The position numbers and the translations under genes were made by a program. Positions 16,654 through 26,038 of a stretch of 64,000 nucleotides of DNA are shown here, one piece after another; within the stretch, counting starts at the first letter, position 1, and each line of letters starts with the position of its first letter. Source of the DNA: JAAYPI01 sp963668615 (GTDB taxonomy: Bacteria; Bacteroidota; Bacteroidia; Bacteroidales; Paludibacteraceae). Location of the stretch: the NCBI GenBank assembly GCA_963668615.2, contig CAXXCL010000003.1:923145-987144 (forward strand), given 5' to 3'. A model generated the notes under the pieces. It was not told the origin of the DNA. It saw only the letters and a list, made by a program, of their open reading frames with translations, and did not search any database.

Positions 16654-16661
16654 TACTTTTG
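16654..16661 (+). promoter_or_regulatory. promoter box of the dut cluster
   Basis: TACTTTTG with TTTG at 16635-16638, 15 nt upstream. It lies downstream of an in-frame ATG at 16636, which shows that ATG is not the dut start. Confidence 0.6.
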
Positions 16662-16686
16662 CACCACTCTTTTTTTACATAAAAAT

Positions 16687-17121
16687 ATGAAAGTCAAAAT
16701 TGTCAATAAGTCGAAACATCCGTTGCCTGAGTACGCTACTCCCATGTCTGCCGGCATGGATTTACGTGCGAATTTATCAGAACCAATTGAATTAAAACCC
16801 TTGGAAAGGAAAATAATTCCTACCGGTTTGTTTATTGAGTTGCCCAAAGGTTACGAGGCTCAAATCAGACCGCGTAGCGGATTGGCTATCAAAAAAGGCA
16901 TTACGGTACTCAATACGCCGGGAACAATAGATGCGGATTATCGCGGTGAAATCGGTGTAATTCTCATCAATCTTTCTAATGAGTCGTTTGTTGTAAATGA
17001 TGGCGAAAGAATTTGTCAAATGATTATCGCAGAATATGCCACAGTAGATTGGAAGGCTGTTGAAGTGCTCGAAGAAACTCTTCGTGGAGCAGGCGGATTT
17101 GGTCATACCGGCAAAAAATAA
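16687..17121 (+). CDS. dut: dUTP diphosphatase
   Basis: Trimeric dUTPase converts dUTP to dUMP and pyrophosphate, keeping uracil out of DNA and supplying dTMP synthesis. All five motifs are present in 144 residues: AGMDLRANL, RPRSGLAIKKGI, NTPGTIDADYRGEI, ERICQMIIA and the C-terminal GAGGFGHTGK that closes over the substrate. The ATG at 16687 (MKVKIVNKS) is chosen because an upstream in-frame ATG precedes the promoter. It leads a conserved-looking Bacteroidota run with the TPR, DUF4292 and EnvC-like genes. The functional link between dUTPase and envelope genes is unclear and may be only positional. Confidence 0.97.
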   Translation: MKVKIVNKSKHPLPEYATPMSAGMDLRANLSEPIELKPLERKIIPTGLFIELPKGYEAQIRPRSGLAIKKGITVLNTPGTIDADYRGEIGVILINLSNESFVVNDGERICQMIIAEYATVDWKAVEVLEETLRGAGGFGHTGKK

Positions 17122-17142
17122 TTGCACAATACGAAAAGACGG

Positions 17143-18897
17143 ATGAATAATAAATGCACTAAAATCGGTGTTTTTTTTCTATTTTTTCTTTTATTTTCTC
17201 CGACAATATGGGCGAAAAAAGAGAAGAAGAGTGAATCTGTTACACCCTCATTCGTTTTTTCAAAAGATAAGTTTAATTACTTCTTTGTTGAAGCTATTCG
17301 ACAAAAAAATGCAGGAAATATCTCCCCAAGCATAGATCTCTTCATAAAGGCTTATGATATTAATCCGCGGAGTGCTATTGTCTCTTTTGAGTTAGGCAAA
17401 TTATTTTTGTTGCAAAATAACCCCGACATGGGCTTTTCGTACATCAAAAATGCAGCCGAACTGGATAGCACTAATTTCTTTTATCAAGAGTCTCTGGGTC
17501 AACTTTACATAGCAAAAAATAAGACGGCTGAAGCTATCGCTGTTTACCAAAATATAGCTCGATTATTTCCTGATAAAGACGAGATTTTATATGATTTAGG
17601 TCGGTTGTATGCTCAGCAAAAAGAGTATAAAAAAGCCATTGCCGCTTATGATAAATTTGAAAAGCGAATTGGCGTTAACAAGTCTCTATCTTACGAAAAG
17701 GTGCAGCTTTATGTACAAATGAAAAATTACAAACAAGCTCATCGTGAGGTTGATAATTTAATTGAACGATTTCCTTCCGATCATACCCTGTGGATTATGA
17801 AAGGCGATTTGGAAATGGAAACGTCTGATTTGGATGACGCTTTTGAAGATTATCAAAAAGCTCTCGCTTTAGCTCCGGAAAGTGGTTACGTTTTTATCTC
17901 CCTTACCGGATATTACGAAAAGACCAACCAAATGGATGAAGCGGAAAAATGTTTGTTTAAAATTTTTGAAGCAAAAGACATCACTTTTTCCGATAAGTCC
18001 CGATTTCTCGAAAATATTCTTCACTATTACGCGGATAAACCTGATGGTACGGATAAAATAAATAAGGTTTATCTTTCCATTGTTGATTCGGAACCTACAG
18101 AATATCAGGCACATTTGAATTATGCAACATTTTTGATTTCTCAGAAAAAAGAGCAGGAGGCGAAAGAACATTTACGCACGGCTGTTTACCTTAAACCTGA
18201 GTGCGTTGATTGTTGGTTGACGTTATTCGATTTGGAATATAAAAAAGATAGTCTGGATGCAGCTTATTCTATATTGGAAGAGGCTATAAAAGCTATGCCT
18301 GATGAGCCCTTGTTTTACTATTACTCGGGTTTGATAGTTTCTACGAAAGAAAAAAGCGAACAAGCAATATCGTTTTTAGAACAAACCCTTCAGAAAACGA
18401 ATTTCCAAGATAAACGATATTCGGAAATGAACAAAGTGACATGCGTCTTGCTGAGTGATTTATACTACAAAAAAAATGAGAAAGACAAAGCAATTGAGAT
18501 GTGTAAAAAGGCTTTAACAATTACTCCTGATGATGTATATCTTCTAAATAATTGTGCATATTACATGGCTATAACCGGTGGCGATTTGGCTTTGGCGGAA
18601 CAGATGAGTGCCAAGACGATAGAAAAGGAACCGTTAAACACTTCGTTTTTAGATACGTATGCTTATATTTTATTTAAGCAAAAAAAATATAGTTTGGCTC
18701 TTTTTTATGTAGAACGTGCTGTTGAATATGTAGCTGAAGATGAAAGTCGAAGTGAGGTATATGAACATTACGGTGACATTTTATTTTTTTCCAACCAAAA
18801 AGAGAAAGCACTAGAAATGTGGAAAAAGTCCGTTGAATTCGGTCAAAAATCCGAAACAATAAATCGTAAAATACAGGAACAACAATATGTGGAATAA
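17143..18897 (+). CDS. exported TPR-repeat protein
   Basis: 584 residues from the ATG at 17143. A TTG start 7 codons earlier is possible but would begin right at the dut stop. A signal peptide (IGVFFLFFLLFSPTIWA) is followed by about 14 tandem tetratricopeptide-like helical pairs. Examples are AIAVYQNIARLFPDKDEILYDLGRLYAQQ and AFEDYQKALALAPESGYVFISL. There is no catalytic motif. TPR proteins scaffold complexes; a periplasmic or outer-membrane scaffold is inferred from the signal peptide and from translation coupling to the DUF4292 lipoprotein, whose start overlaps this gene by 11 nt. Confidence 0.88.
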   Translation: MNNKCTKIGVFFLFFLLFSPTIWAKKEKKSESVTPSFVFSKDKFNYFFVEAIRQKNAGNISPSIDLFIKAYDINPRSAIVSFELGKLFLLQNNPDMGFSYIKNAAELDSTNFFYQESLGQLYIAKNKTAEAIAVYQNIARLFPDKDEILYDLGRLYAQQKEYKKAIAAYDKFEKRIGVNKSLSYEKVQLYVQMKNYKQAHREVDNLIERFPSDHTLWIMKGDLEMETSDLDDAFEDYQKALALAPESGYVFISLTGYYEKTNQMDEAEKCLFKIFEAKDITFSDKSRFLENILHYYADKPDGTDKINKVYLSIVDSEPTEYQAHLNYATFLISQKKEQEAKEHLRTAVYLKPECVDCWLTLFDLEYKKDSLDAAYSILEEAIKAMPDEPLFYYYSGLIVSTKEKSEQAISFLEQTLQKTNFQDKRYSEMNKVTCVLLSDLYYKKNEKDKAIEMCKKALTITPDDVYLLNNCAYYMAITGGDLALAEQMSAKTIEKEPLNTSFLDTYAYILFKQKKYSLALFYVERAVEYVAEDESRSEVYEHYGDILFFSNQKEKALEMWKKSVEFGQKSETINRKIQEQQYVE

Positions 18898-19693
18898 AAA
18901 GCTTTTCATTTTTTTTTGCGGAATGGTACTCTTAGCCTTTGCGGGATGTAAGGTGACGAAGCCTGCAATTGTTGCTGTGCCTTTCTCTGAATCCGAAACG
19001 CTTGCTCAAAAAATGCAAGTTAAAAATGGTGCGATAAAGACTATTGATGCTTCTCGTGTAATTTTTACCATTCCGAACAATGATGTAACTATAAAAACGA
19101 ATGGTTCTATGAAAGTGGTGGTTGACAGCTGTATGGTTTTGTCTTTTCAGGCTTTGTTCGGAATAGAGGTCGTCAGAGTAAAACTGACCAAAGACAGTGT
19201 GTTGATAATAGATAGGCTGAATCAACGATATTTTTCCGATTCTTTTGCGGTGATATCTTCGTTAGCGAATATTCCCATTGATTATTTTTCGCTTCAGGGA
19301 TTGATGCTTAACAGGGTTTTCGATCCGGCAAAAGAAAATAATTTCAAAAACTTTGTTTCTTCCGAAAGTGACCAGATGCACTCGCTTCAATTGGCTTCGA
19401 GTAGTTTTCAAACACAATTTTTGATTGATCAAAATTATGCTTTGAAAAGAACTTTTGTTTCTTCCAATGATAATTCCGTATCTTTGATGGCTGAATATAG
19501 CAATTTCAATGGGGTAAACGGAATCGATTTTCCTTTTGCAACGAATTTATTTTTGAGCACATCATCGCGTCAACTGAGTGCTGATTATACCGTAGAAAAG
19601 GTGGATTTCAATACGCAGGTAGAGGTTAAAACTATTATTCCTTCGAAATATAAAAGAATTTATTTATCAGATATAAAAGGTATTTTCAAATGA
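18887..19693 (+). CDS. DUF4292 lipoprotein
   Basis: 268 residues with a lipoprotein signal peptide ending in LAFAGC (lipid-modified C21). The rest is beta-rich, without catalytic motifs. It matches by memory the DUF4292 family found next to dut and an EnvC-like gene in Bacteroidota. A LolA/LolB-like lipid-binding fold is possible but I cannot confirm it. Translation is coupled on both sides: its start overlaps the TPR gene by 11 nt and its stop overlaps the next gene by 4 nt. This implies one envelope-associated module. Confidence 0.8.
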   Translation: MWNKKLFIFFCGMVLLAFAGCKVTKPAIVAVPFSESETLAQKMQVKNGAIKTIDASRVIFTIPNNDVTIKTNGSMKVVVDSCMVLSFQALFGIEVVRVKLTKDSVLIIDRLNQRYFSDSFAVISSLANIPIDYFSLQGLMLNRVFDPAKENNFKNFVSSESDQMHSLQLASSSFQTQFLIDQNYALKRTFVSSNDNSVSLMAEYSNFNGVNGIDFPFATNLFLSTSSRQLSADYTVEKVDFNTQVEVKTIIPSKYKRIYLSDIKGIFK

Positions 19694-20946
19694 AAAGATT
19701 TCTAAACATAGTCGTTATTGTCTTTTTTGCAACTTTTTTGTTAAATGCAGAGTCGATTAGTGAATTGCAACAACGTAAAAACAAGGCGATGAAAGATCTT
19801 GAAGTAACGAGCTCGCTTATTTCAAAAACAAAAAAAACCAAAGAAAATACACTAGGGAGATTGCATGTGTTGAATGCAGAAATCTCTGTACGTCAGAATC
19901 TTATTGGGATAATTAGCACGGAAGTTACCGGTATCGAAAAACAAATAGTTCAATTAAGAGGAGAAGCCAAACAAAAACAAGCTGATTTGGACGATCTAAA
20001 AGCAGAATACGCAACTCTCATGTATCATTCGTATTTCAAAAAAAACAAATACGAAAAATTGATGTTCGTTTTATCCGGAAAGGATTTTGGTGAGTCCTAT
20101 CGCCGCTATCGTTATGTTTTGCAATATTCAGAATATTGTAAGAAAAAAGGACAAGAAATAGAACAAGTGAAAATTGACTTGGAAACGAAATTAGAACAAA
20201 TAGAAGATGCTCGTTTGCAAAAAATATCCGTTTTGAACGAAAGAAAAAAGGAAAGTACTAAGTTACAAACGGAAAAACAGAAACAAGCAGATTTAGTTGT
20301 CCAGCTCAAAAAAACAGAAGCACAACTTAAAAAAGATCTTAAAAAACATCAGCAGAGAGCAGATGCTTTGAATCATAAGATTGAGCAAATGATTGCAGAC
20401 GAAGCTCGTAAAGAAGAGGAAGCAAAAAAGGTTGAAGCTCGAGAAGCAAAAAAAGTTCCATCCAAAAATGCGACTAATAAAAATTCTAAAACATATACTC
20501 CTACCATGAACAAAGAAGAGAACCTTCTTTCCGGAGGGTTTGAGAAGAATCAGGGTCGTTTGCCTTGGCCGACTGCCAAAGGAGTTGTTATAGGACATTT
20601 TGGCGTACAACCTCATGCTGTGTTAAAGTTTGTGACAACTGATAATAAGGGAATATATATACAAACTACTCCGGGGGCAGATGCCCGTGCTGTGTTTGAG
20701 GGAGAGGTAACGCAACGTTTCGCCATTCCCGGCAGCAATAACACAGTAATCGTAAGACATGGGATTTATCGTACTGTTTATTCTAATTTAACAAGTATTT
20801 ATGTGAAGGTGGGAGATAAGGTCTCTGCTAAGCAGTCTATCGGTAAAATTTTCGTGGATAATGAAGATGAAGATAAAACAATCCTTTATTTTCAAGTTTG
20901 GAAAGAAAGAAATACTCAGAATCCTGAAAATTGGTTGACTAGATAG
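19690..20946 (+). CDS. EnvC-like murein hydrolase activator (degenerate LytM/M23)
   Basis: 418 residues: signal peptide (FLNIVVIVFFATFLLNAES), a long charged coiled coil (about 20-255), a basic linker and a C-terminal LytM/M23 domain (about 290-418; WPTAKGVVIGHFG, GSNNTVIVRHGIYRTVYSNL, ILYFQVWKERNTQNPENWL). Catalytic LytM proteins have HxxxD, YxHL and LHF. Here YSNL and LYF replace the last two, so zinc binding should be lost. This is the pattern of EnvC, which activates amidases at the septum instead of cutting peptidoglycan itself. The ATG overlaps the DUF4292 stop by 4 nt. A role in daughter-cell separation is inferred. A bidirectional terminator follows. Confidence 0.9.
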   Translation: MKRFLNIVVIVFFATFLLNAESISELQQRKNKAMKDLEVTSSLISKTKKTKENTLGRLHVLNAEISVRQNLIGIISTEVTGIEKQIVQLRGEAKQKQADLDDLKAEYATLMYHSYFKKNKYEKLMFVLSGKDFGESYRRYRYVLQYSEYCKKKGQEIEQVKIDLETKLEQIEDARLQKISVLNERKKESTKLQTEKQKQADLVVQLKKTEAQLKKDLKKHQQRADALNHKIEQMIADEARKEEEAKKVEAREAKKVPSKNATNKNSKTYTPTMNKEENLLSGGFEKNQGRLPWPTAKGVVIGHFGVQPHAVLKFVTTDNKGIYIQTTPGADARAVFEGEVTQRFAIPGSNNTVIVRHGIYRTVYSNLTSIYVKVGDKVSAKQSIGKIFVDNEDEDKTILYFQVWKERNTQNPENWLTR

Positions 20947-20977
20947 AGGCTTAAAATACAATTATAAATTGTTAATT

Positions 20978-21014
20978 AAAAAGGGGTGCACTTCAAAAAT
21001 TGCTACCCCTTTTT
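20978..21014. terminator. bidirectional terminator between the EnvC-like gene and asnS
   Basis: AAAAAGGGGT (20978-20987) pairs with ACCCCTTTTT (21005-21014), giving T-runs on either strand between two convergent genes. Confidence 0.8.
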
Positions 21015-21030
21015 TTAGCTTTATTGCGAA

Positions 21031-22437
21031 TTAAAATTCAGCATTGTTTGGCGTCCTTGGAAATGGAATTACGTCGCGGATATTTGCCATGCCGGTAACG
21101 AAAAGAAGCAGTCTTTCAAAGCCCAATCCGAAGCCTGAATGGGGAGCTGTTCCAAATCGGCGGGTATCCAAATACCACCAAATATCCTTTTCGGGAACAT
21201 TCATTTCTTTGGCACGATTGCGTAATTTATCGTAATCTTCCTCACGCTGAGAACCTCCAATGATTTCGCCTATTTTTGGAAAAAGAACATCCATTGCACG
21301 TACCGTTTTGCCGTCTTCGTTCTGTTTCATGTAGAACGATTTTATTTCTTTTGGATAATCAGTAAGAATAACCGGTTTTTTGAAATGTTTTTCTACCAAA
21401 TAACGTTCGTGTTCCGATTGTAAATCTGTTCCCCAATCAATAGGGAATTCGAATTTTTGTCCGTTGCGGATAGCTTCTTCCAAAATTCTAATTCCTTCGG
21501 TATATGTCAGGCGTATAAAATCATTGTTGACAACAAAATTAAGCCGTTCCACCAATTCTTTATCGTACATTTCGCAAAGAAAATCAATATCGTCTTTGCA
21601 ATTTTTCAAAGCCCAACGTATGCAATATTTTACAAAATCTTCTGCCAATTCCATGTTGTCTTCGATTTCGTAAAAAGCCATTTCCGGTTCAATCATCCAA
21701 AATTCGGATAAGTGGCGTGGTGTATTGGAATTTTCTGCACGAAAAGTAGGACCAAAAGTATAAATTTCTCCCAACGACAAAGCCGCCAATTCGCCTTCTA
21801 ATTGTCCTGAAACAGTAAGACTTGCCTGCTTGCCGAAAAAGTCTTGTGAATAATCGATAGAGCCTTTTTCGTCTTTTTTCAGGTTGTACAAGTTTAATGT
21901 TGTTACCTGAAACATTTGTCCCGCACCTTCACAGTCGGAGCCCGTAATAATTGGCGTATTTACATAAACAAAACCACGTTCGTGGAAAAAACTGTGGATC
22001 GCCATGGCCATGTTGTGGCGAACACGGAAAACGGCTCCAAAAGTATTTGTTCTTGGACGAAGATGAGCAATTTCGCGTAAAAACTCAAGGGAGTGCCCTT
22101 TTTTTTGCAAAGGATACGTTTCAGGGTCTGCAGTACCGTAAATTTCGATTTTCGAGGCCTGTATTTCGACGTTTTGTCCTTTTCCCAGGGATTCTGTCAG
22201 GGTCCCGATTATACTCACGCACGCACCCGTTGTGATAGGTTTTAGAAACTCTTCTCCAAATAGTTCAACATTTACTACTACTTGAATGTTATTAATTGTA
22301 GATCCATCATTAATGGCAACGAAATTTACATTTTTATTGCCTCTACGGGTACGAACCCATCCCTTAATGTTAATTTTTTCTCCGAAAGATGTCTGTTTTA
22401 AAGCATCTACAATTTTTGTTCTTTTACCTGTTTCCAT
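21031..22437 (-). CDS. asnS: asparaginyl-tRNA synthetase
   Basis: Class IIb synthetase charging tRNA-Asn. The chosen ATG at 22437 (METGKRTKIVDAL) gives 468 residues. An in-frame ATG at 22470 overlaps the promoter box and is rejected. An N-terminal OB anticodon-binding domain (NIKGWVRTRRGNKNVNFVAINDGS) precedes the catalytic core. The core has motif 2 (FRAENSNTPRHLSEFWMIEPE, residues split by F and R) and motif 3 (GFGLGFERLLLFVTG). The SGQLEGE segment is typical of AsnRS/AspRS. It is a single gene between two terminators. Confidence 0.97.
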   Translation of the reverse strand: METGKRTKIVDALKQTSFGEKINIKGWVRTRRGNKNVNFVAINDGSTINNIQVVVNVELFGEEFLKPITTGACVSIIGTLTESLGKGQNVEIQASKIEIYGTADPETYPLQKKGHSLEFLREIAHLRPRTNTFGAVFRVRHNMAMAIHSFFHERGFVYVNTPIITGSDCEGAGQMFQVTTLNLYNLKKDEKGSIDYSQDFFGKQASLTVSGQLEGELAALSLGEIYTFGPTFRAENSNTPRHLSEFWMIEPEMAFYEIEDNMELAEDFVKYCIRWALKNCKDDIDFLCEMYDKELVERLNFVVNNDFIRLTYTEGIRILEEAIRNGQKFEFPIDWGTDLQSEHERYLVEKHFKKPVILTDYPKEIKSFYMKQNEDGKTVRAMDVLFPKIGEIIGGSQREEDYDKLRNRAKEMNVPEKDIWWYLDTRRFGTAPHSGFGLGFERLLLFVTGMANIRDVIPFPRTPNNAEF

Positions 22438-22467
22438 TTTTCTGTTATAATAAATGTAATTGAGTTG

Positions 22468-22475
22468 CAAAGGTA
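22468..22475 (-). promoter_or_regulatory. asnS promoter box
   Basis: Minus-strand TACCTTTG, 30 nt before the chosen start. It fixes the start at 22437 rather than 22470. Confidence 0.65.
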
Positions 22476-22551
22476 ATTATTTTTTCGCTTATAGAATAAA
22501 TGAAATCTATGGAATTTCTGTAACGACAAAGTAAGGAGGGAAGTAAATAAA

Positions 22552-22577
22552 TAAGGGCTATTTTTGAATAGCCCTTA
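22552..22577 (-). terminator. terminator after the DUF4301 gene
   Basis: TAAGGGCTAT (22552-22561) pairs with ATAGCCCTTA (22568-22577), followed on the minus strand by a T-rich stretch. It separates the DUF4301 gene from asnS. Confidence 0.7.
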
Positions 22578-22584
22578 GAAAAAA

Positions 22585-24120
22585 TTATTGTTGATGTTCT
22601 TTTCGAAGTAAATCGGTTACCGTTTTTACCGGATTAAACGTTTCAATAGGTACTTCAATAAAAATACTTATCCAATTTGCCATTGCACCGTTCCATAGTC
22701 CGGGTAACTCTTGTGCCTTTACCATTTTGTCTTCTGTTGGTTTGAAACAAATAAAACCTGTACTTTTATCAATGAAAAAGCGTAAATCAAATTTGTTTCC
22801 CTTGTAATCTTTTATGCCACAAACTAGATCGACAGGGTTGAAATGCGATGCCCTTGCGGCAATTTCTTTTTGATAGTTATTGGTAAAATCTATTTGTGAA
22901 GATTCTACTATTTGTAAACTTATTTCTCCTTTTTCATTTTTAACCCAAAAAGGTCCTCCCCCGGGTTCCCCCTGATTCTTCACCATTCCGCAAACGCGTA
23001 TAGGACGATTAAGCCACTTTTGCCAAAAAGCTATTTTTTCCCGAAAAGAAAGACTGTAGTAGGAATCTTCGGGAATAATGGAAAGAGAATATCTGCCAAA
23101 AGCTTCAATATTGCTTATTTCTGATTCAGATATTTCTAAATTATCAAGCATTATTAGGTGTTGAAAAATCTTCTTTTGAAAATCCAACAAATACCCAGCA
23201 AGAGCCTTTTTGTATTTGCGAGTAATTTCTTTCAGGCTATCAACCACCACATTATCAATATTTTTGATGAAAATAATGTCAGCGTTACACTCGTTTAAAT
23301 TTTCAATTAGAGCCCCATGTCCACCGGGTCTAAACATCATTGACCCGTCTCTGTTTCGTACAACTCTATTTTCATCGTCTACGGCAACAATATCAGTCGA
23401 TGATTTTTGTTCTGACAATTGTATATGAAGTTTGACATCAAATTCTGTTTCATACGTTTTTTTTATGTCCCGTATTTTTTCCGTGAATGCCTTTTTGTGT
23501 TCGGGAGAAATCGTAAAATGAAGGAAAACGTTTTTACTGTCGTTTTTAGCATACTCAATGCCCTCTATAAGTTGCTCTTCCAAGGCCGTTCGTACGAGTC
23601 CTTTGTAAGAATGGAAGCTTAATAGGGCTTTGGGCAAATTTCCGTAGTTCATCCCATATTTTGTGAGCAAATAGATTATGATTGTTCTATAATCCTTATT
23701 CTTTATAAGCTCTTCAATTGTTGTTCCTTTCTCTTTTATTGTTGATTTCAATTCTTCATAAAAGGCAAATTCTTGAATTTTTTCGATGAAAACTTTTACT
23801 TCAGAAAATTGTTCTTTGTGATTAACATTGCTTTCTTCGTTATTATTCACAAAGTCCGCCAAATTCTTAAACATCCGGGAAGCAACGCCAGAGGCCGGTA
23901 CAAATTTTAAGATATTTTTATTGCTCTTTTCTACCTCGTACAGATGTATAAAATGATCTATCTCAGCCTTTTTTAATCTGAGAATGCCTTTTTGTGTAGT
24001 AGCAGGTTCTTGCAAGTTTGAAAAAGGGAATCCATTTTCGAAATTTCGAATTTGCGTTTCGAATAAATCTTCGCTAATGCCTTTCTGTTCGAGCTGTAGA
24101 ATGTCTTGTTCTTTTAGCAT
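22585..24120 (-). CDS. DUF4301 protein, possibly nucleotidyltransferase-like
   Basis: 511 residues, cytoplasmic (no signal peptide or membrane segment). It matches by memory the Bacteroidota family DUF4301. Three motifs resemble UDP-sugar pyrophosphorylases: FVPASGVASRMFK (73-85) recalls the LxGGxGTRM nucleotide loop, MFRPGGHGALIENLN (262-276) recalls the UTP-binding PGGHG/PPGNG loop, and FIKNIDNVV (284-292) recalls the NxDN metal or sugar segment. I infer a nucleotide-sugar transferase fold, but the family is uncharacterised and the similarity is by eye. It stands alone, with its own promoter and terminator. Confidence 0.8.
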   Translation of the reverse strand: MLKEQDILQLEQKGISEDLFETQIRNFENGFPFSNLQEPATTQKGILRLKKAEIDHFIHLYEVEKSNKNILKFVPASGVASRMFKNLADFVNNNEESNVNHKEQFSEVKVFIEKIQEFAFYEELKSTIKEKGTTIEELIKNKDYRTIIIYLLTKYGMNYGNLPKALLSFHSYKGLVRTALEEQLIEGIEYAKNDSKNVFLHFTISPEHKKAFTEKIRDIKKTYETEFDVKLHIQLSEQKSSTDIVAVDDENRVVRNRDGSMMFRPGGHGALIENLNECNADIIFIKNIDNVVVDSLKEITRKYKKALAGYLLDFQKKIFQHLIMLDNLEISESEISNIEAFGRYSLSIIPEDSYYSLSFREKIAFWQKWLNRPIRVCGMVKNQGEPGGGPFWVKNEKGEISLQIVESSQIDFTNNYQKEIAARASHFNPVDLVCGIKDYKGNKFDLRFFIDKSTGFICFKPTEDKMVKAQELPGLWNGAMANWISIFIEVPIETFNPVKTVTDLLRKEHQQ

Positions 24121-24177
24121 AATTTCCTGATAAATTAGGGAAAAAAGTATATTCTTCTCAAGGTTCTATATGTTTTG

Positions 24178-24207
24178 CAAACATACATCTTTTCAGTTAA
24201 AAACAAA
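24178..24207 (-). promoter_or_regulatory. DUF4301 gene promoter
   Basis: Minus-strand TATGTTTG (24185-24178) with TTTG 18 nt upstream (24207-24204); about 57 nt before the start at 24120. Confidence 0.6.
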
Positions 24208-24274
24208 AATTGTGAGTTTTTTCATGTTTTCTCAAATGTAGTTGGTTTAGCCCCAAATGCGAGAACATACATAG

Positions 24275-26029
24275 TTAAAAAGACATGATTACACCAATCA
24301 TTCCGTTTATGCCAAAAGATCTGTACCCGTAAAAAGTCTCATATTTTCCGTTGGCAATATTGTTGACATTAGCAAAGAAGCCCATCCAATTGGAAAATTG
24401 ATAATTAGCGAAAGCATTGATATCATGGACATCCTTCATGGCGACTTCCGAATTGTTAACTAGAGCATAGCGTTCGCCCATAAAATTGTACGATAGCCCC
24501 ACTTTCCAATCGGAATTGATTTTATAGCTTCCCTTTAGCCCAATTTCATAGGAGGGCTGTTGCCAAGCTTTTGCGTTGTCGGATAAACCCCACTTGTTCA
24601 ATTTTCCGGTTAAAGCAATATCTATTGCATCTATTTTGTCAAACGTGAGACTCATGTCAAGATTCAACAAACTAGCCGTTTTTTCTGTAACAACGTCAAA
24701 CGTATTTAAATAAGCTACACTTAATGGTGATGAAACGTATTCGACCGAACGGTTAACGAAGAAATATTGGTCTTTTATCACTTTGAAGCCAACACATCCG
24801 TCGAAAAGTAATCCGTCCATAACTTTTATTTTGAGCCCTCCGGAAATGTCGAATGGCGTATAAGAGCTTTTTACTTTCACATCAGGTGAAATGTATTTAT
24901 TTTCTTTCATAATGCTTGAATAGCTGTTGTAATCGAGATCTCCGGTAATCCCACCATACAGGTAAAATACTTCAGGAACTAAAGCCATTTTTCCGAGAAT
25001 GTTTGCAGAGGCACTAAATGGGCGATTTGTCGATCCAAAAATGGCGAAAATATTGGCTCCAATGGATAAATCCCAATTGGATTCTGTCATTTTATAGTAT
25101 GGACTGATTTTTACCACTCCGTTTGGATTAAAGTCTTTTTCATTAAAACTATATCCTCGTAAAGTGCTGTCGGGCAATGCGTAAAAATAATTATCAATGT
25201 TAATAGTTGCACCCAAGCGTCCTGTTTCCAATTCTCCGTTCATGTCAATATTAAACAAAAAATTATGTTCGTTTGCTGTAAATTGACCTCCAAAATAATT
25301 GTAAGCCAAGGAGCTGTTGTATTGAAACGATTCACGAGAATTCGTTGAGAATAAATTGAATTTTGTTTCAACAGTACTGAAACTTCCCGGTTTTTCTCGC
25401 AATATACTATCGGCTAAGACGTTTACTAAACCTCTTGCTGCATCTGAAACGAATAACGTTTTATCAATGTTCGATTGTCCGTAATAATCAAATCCATTGT
25501 ACGAATAGTTGACTTCGGAGACTAATCTTGAGTTTTGAAATTGATTTTCAAAAACAAATCCTACTCCTGTTGTGTTGAACATGGCTCTCTTTTTTTCATC
25601 GTTGTCGAGAGCCACTTTCCCCCATGCAGATTGGTGTCGTAAATTAAAATCAAGCAAGTAATTATCCCCTTTTAATAGTGGATAATAGAATTCTCCCAGT
25701 AATTGCCAATAATTACCAATTCCGCCTCTAAAAATGCCATTTTTTGAATTTTCTGACCTGTTTTCGTTGTATTCATCTGCTGTTAAAAAATCGATGGAAC
25801 TTTTTACCTCTTGGGAATTTGACCATATCGAATAATTGATTTTTGGCTTTTCGATGGTGTACGTTGCGGCTTTTGGTACTGTATTTATTTTATCAGCATC
25901 CATAACCGTAGGATTGTACTCTTTTTCCACGGTTATATCTCGAGAAATGCCGTCTTTATCTGCAAATAATACAGCCACATTGCAAATTGCCAGCATGGTT
26001 GTAAAAAATATATATTTCTGTGCTTTCAT
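24275..26029 (-). CDS. outer-membrane beta-barrel protein (TonB-dependent-receptor-like)
   Basis: 584 residues with a signal peptide (YIFFTTMLAICNVAVLFA). A short conserved N-terminal segment (RDITVEKEYNPTVMDADKIN) follows, then many amphipathic strands with alternating aromatic residues, ending in GVIMSF with a terminal Phe typical of outer-membrane barrels. No plug domain of a normal TonB receptor is seen. Bacteroidota relatives are often labelled TonB-dependent receptor. It lies 9 nt downstream of the giant TPR gene and is almost certainly co-transcribed. The TPR protein may be its periplasmic partner. Substrate is unknown. Confidence 0.8.
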   Translation of the reverse strand: MKAQKYIFFTTMLAICNVAVLFADKDGISRDITVEKEYNPTVMDADKINTVPKAATYTIEKPKINYSIWSNSQEVKSSIDFLTADEYNENRSENSKNGIFRGGIGNYWQLLGEFYYPLLKGDNYLLDFNLRHQSAWGKVALDNDEKKRAMFNTTGVGFVFENQFQNSRLVSEVNYSYNGFDYYGQSNIDKTLFVSDAARGLVNVLADSILREKPGSFSTVETKFNLFSTNSRESFQYNSSLAYNYFGGQFTANEHNFLFNIDMNGELETGRLGATINIDNYFYALPDSTLRGYSFNEKDFNPNGVVKISPYYKMTESNWDLSIGANIFAIFGSTNRPFSASANILGKMALVPEVFYLYGGITGDLDYNSYSSIMKENKYISPDVKVKSSYTPFDISGGLKIKVMDGLLFDGCVGFKVIKDQYFFVNRSVEYVSSPLSVAYLNTFDVVTEKTASLLNLDMSLTFDKIDAIDIALTGKLNKWGLSDNAKAWQQPSYEIGLKGSYKINSDWKVGLSYNFMGERYALVNNSEVAMKDVHDINAFANYQFSNWMGFFANVNNIANGKYETFYGYRSFGINGMIGVIMSF

Positions 26030-26038
26030 AGCATTTAA

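Noticed and set aside
16636..16686. Longer dut start
   Set aside because: The upstream ATG precedes the promoter box at 16654-16661; dUTPases start at MKVKIVN-like sequence.
20112..20616. Antisense Cys/Phe-rich frames within the EnvC-like gene
   Set aside because: They are produced by the Lys-rich coiled coil read backwards.
22438..22470. Longer asnS start
   Set aside because: The 11 extra codons overlap the TACCTTTG promoter box and have no family match.
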